DNA of 6,180 bases, taken from an uncultured Bacteroidales bacterium (GTDB taxonomy: Bacteria > Bacteroidota > Bacteroidia > Bacteroidales > UBA932). The stretch spans positions 1-6,180 of the forward strand of contig CAMKTW010000100.1 in assembly GCA_946415795.1 (NCBI GenBank), given 5' to 3'. The notes beneath the pieces were generated by a model that was not told where the DNA came from, made no database searches, and saw nothing but the letters and a program-made list of their open reading frames with translations. Shown piece after piece: positions 5,878-6,180 of the stretch. A program made the translations under genes and the position numbers. Numbering within the stretch: position 1 is the stretch's first letter; each line of letters begins with the position of its first letter.

Positions 5878-5894
5878 TGTATTATTGTGTATTA
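5875..5894. repeat. Perfect tandem duplication of a 10-base unit at the methyltransferase start
   Basis: TTGTGTATTA occurs twice back to back (5875-5884, 5885-5894). The first copy overlaps the candidate -7 box and the second includes the A of the ATG, so a bound protein, or a change in copy number, would affect transcription start or the leader. With only two copies, slippage is possible but unproven. Confidence 0.6.
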
Positions 5895-6180
5895 TGGGAA
5901 GAAAAGCTCATAGCGTCAGCCGGATACCCGAGGTTGTGGATCTTTTCTGCGGCATCGGAGGTCTCAGCTATGGCTTGAAATCTCAAGGACTTATCATCAA
6001 GGGTGGCTTTGATCTGGATTCTACCTGCAAGTATGCTTACGAGCATAACATCGGCGCTCCGTTTTTTCACAAGGATATCAAGATGGTGACTGGAGAGGAG
6101 ATCCGGTCTCTGTATTCCGATAAGTCGATAAAGATTCTGGCCGGTTGTGCCCCATGTCAGCCCTTTTCTTCGTATTCACA
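5894..6180 (+). CDS. DNA (cytosine-5)-methyltransferase (partial, 5' part only)
   Basis: Ninety-five residues are visible before the right edge. The enzyme transfers a methyl group from S-adenosylmethionine to C5 of cytosine in a specific DNA site. Motif I is VVDLFCGIGGLS (14-25), the AdoMet-binding loop; acidic residues Asp40 and Asp42 of FDLD correspond to motif II; HKDI with Asp61 fits motif III; and GCAPCQPFSSYS (84-95) is motif IV, with the catalytic nucleophile Cys88. Motifs VI-X and the target-recognition domain are outside the window, so neither the recognition site nor whether the gene is intact can be told. The ATG at 5894 is chosen as the first start near motif I, preceded by an AT-rich leader. 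Whether it belongs to a restriction-modification system, an orphan methylase or a phage-type element depends on the missing downstream genes. Confidence 0.93.
   Translation, partial: MGRKAHSVSRIPEVVDLFCGIGGLSYGLKSQGLIIKGGFDLDSTCKYAYEHNIGAPFFHKDIKMVTGEEIRSLYSDKSIKILAGCAPCQPFSSYS

Larger units (their letters stand above)
5487..5893. other. Gene-poor, AT-rich intergenic stretch before the methyltransferase
   Basis: About 400 bases hold no intact recognisable gene: the small gene's promoter and dyad, the 33-base-period repeat, the possible ATPase remnant, an inverted repeat AGCTATC/GATAGCT (5699-5705 and 5719-5725), and then an AT-rich tract. By hand count 40 of the 150 bases from 5741 to 5890 are G or C (about 27%), far below the flanking genes. 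No tRNA, integrase, insertion-sequence ends or target duplication are visible. Confidence 0.7.

Overview
This window looks like a chromosomal piece of a member of the Bacteroidales (phylum Bacteroidota). Three things point there: candidate promoters carry the Bacteroidota -7 box TAnnTTTG (TACTTTTG, TACATTTG, TATATTTG), the starts have A/T-rich leaders with little Shine-Dalgarno character, and the proteins have a Bacteroidota flavour (for example the RF1 sequence around GGQ). The species cannot be named from the sequence. Most of the window is ordinary, moderately GC-rich housekeeping sequence. The right-hand 550 bases change character: they are AT-rich, contain short repeats and what looks like gene debris, and lead into a DNA methyltransferase.

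Layout. (1) 1-953, minus strand: the N-terminal 317 residues of a CoA-transferase of the 4-hydroxybutyrate/acetyl-CoA hydrolase family, cut by the left edge. (2) 954-1019: a short divergent promoter region with back-to-back -7 boxes. (3) 1020-2570, plus strand: mazG (NTP pyrophosphohydrolase) and tcdA (tRNA t6A dehydratase) with no base between them. (4) 2684-5336, plus strand: prfA (peptide chain release factor 1), a sugar-kinase-like protein of the APH/NahK family, and a YhcH/NanQ-family anomerase-like protein, separated by only 22 and 15 bases. (5) 5349-5474, minus strand: an unrecognised protein of about 41 residues, convergent with the anomerase gene, with its own promoter and an operator-like dyad. 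(6) 5487-5893: a gene-poor stretch with two copies of a 19-base repeat at 33-base period, a probable remnant of a DUF4143-type AAA ATPase, and a very AT-rich leader. (7) 5894-6180: the first 95 residues of a C5-cytosine DNA methyltransferase with motifs I and IV, cut by the right edge.

How the genes relate. mazG, tcdA and prfA are nucleotide-pool and translation-fidelity genes that plausibly share transcription. The kinase and the YhcH-family protein make a mechanistically sensible pair: an anomerase could feed the right anomer of an amino sugar to a kinase acting at C1. The right end may be the edge of an accessory or defence region (methyltransferase next to an ATPase relic and a base-composition shift), but the window stops too early to show a full restriction-modification or other defence system. 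I do not see a demonstrably new system. The best leads are the kinase/anomerase pair, the small ORF with its dyad, and the 5557-5893 region.
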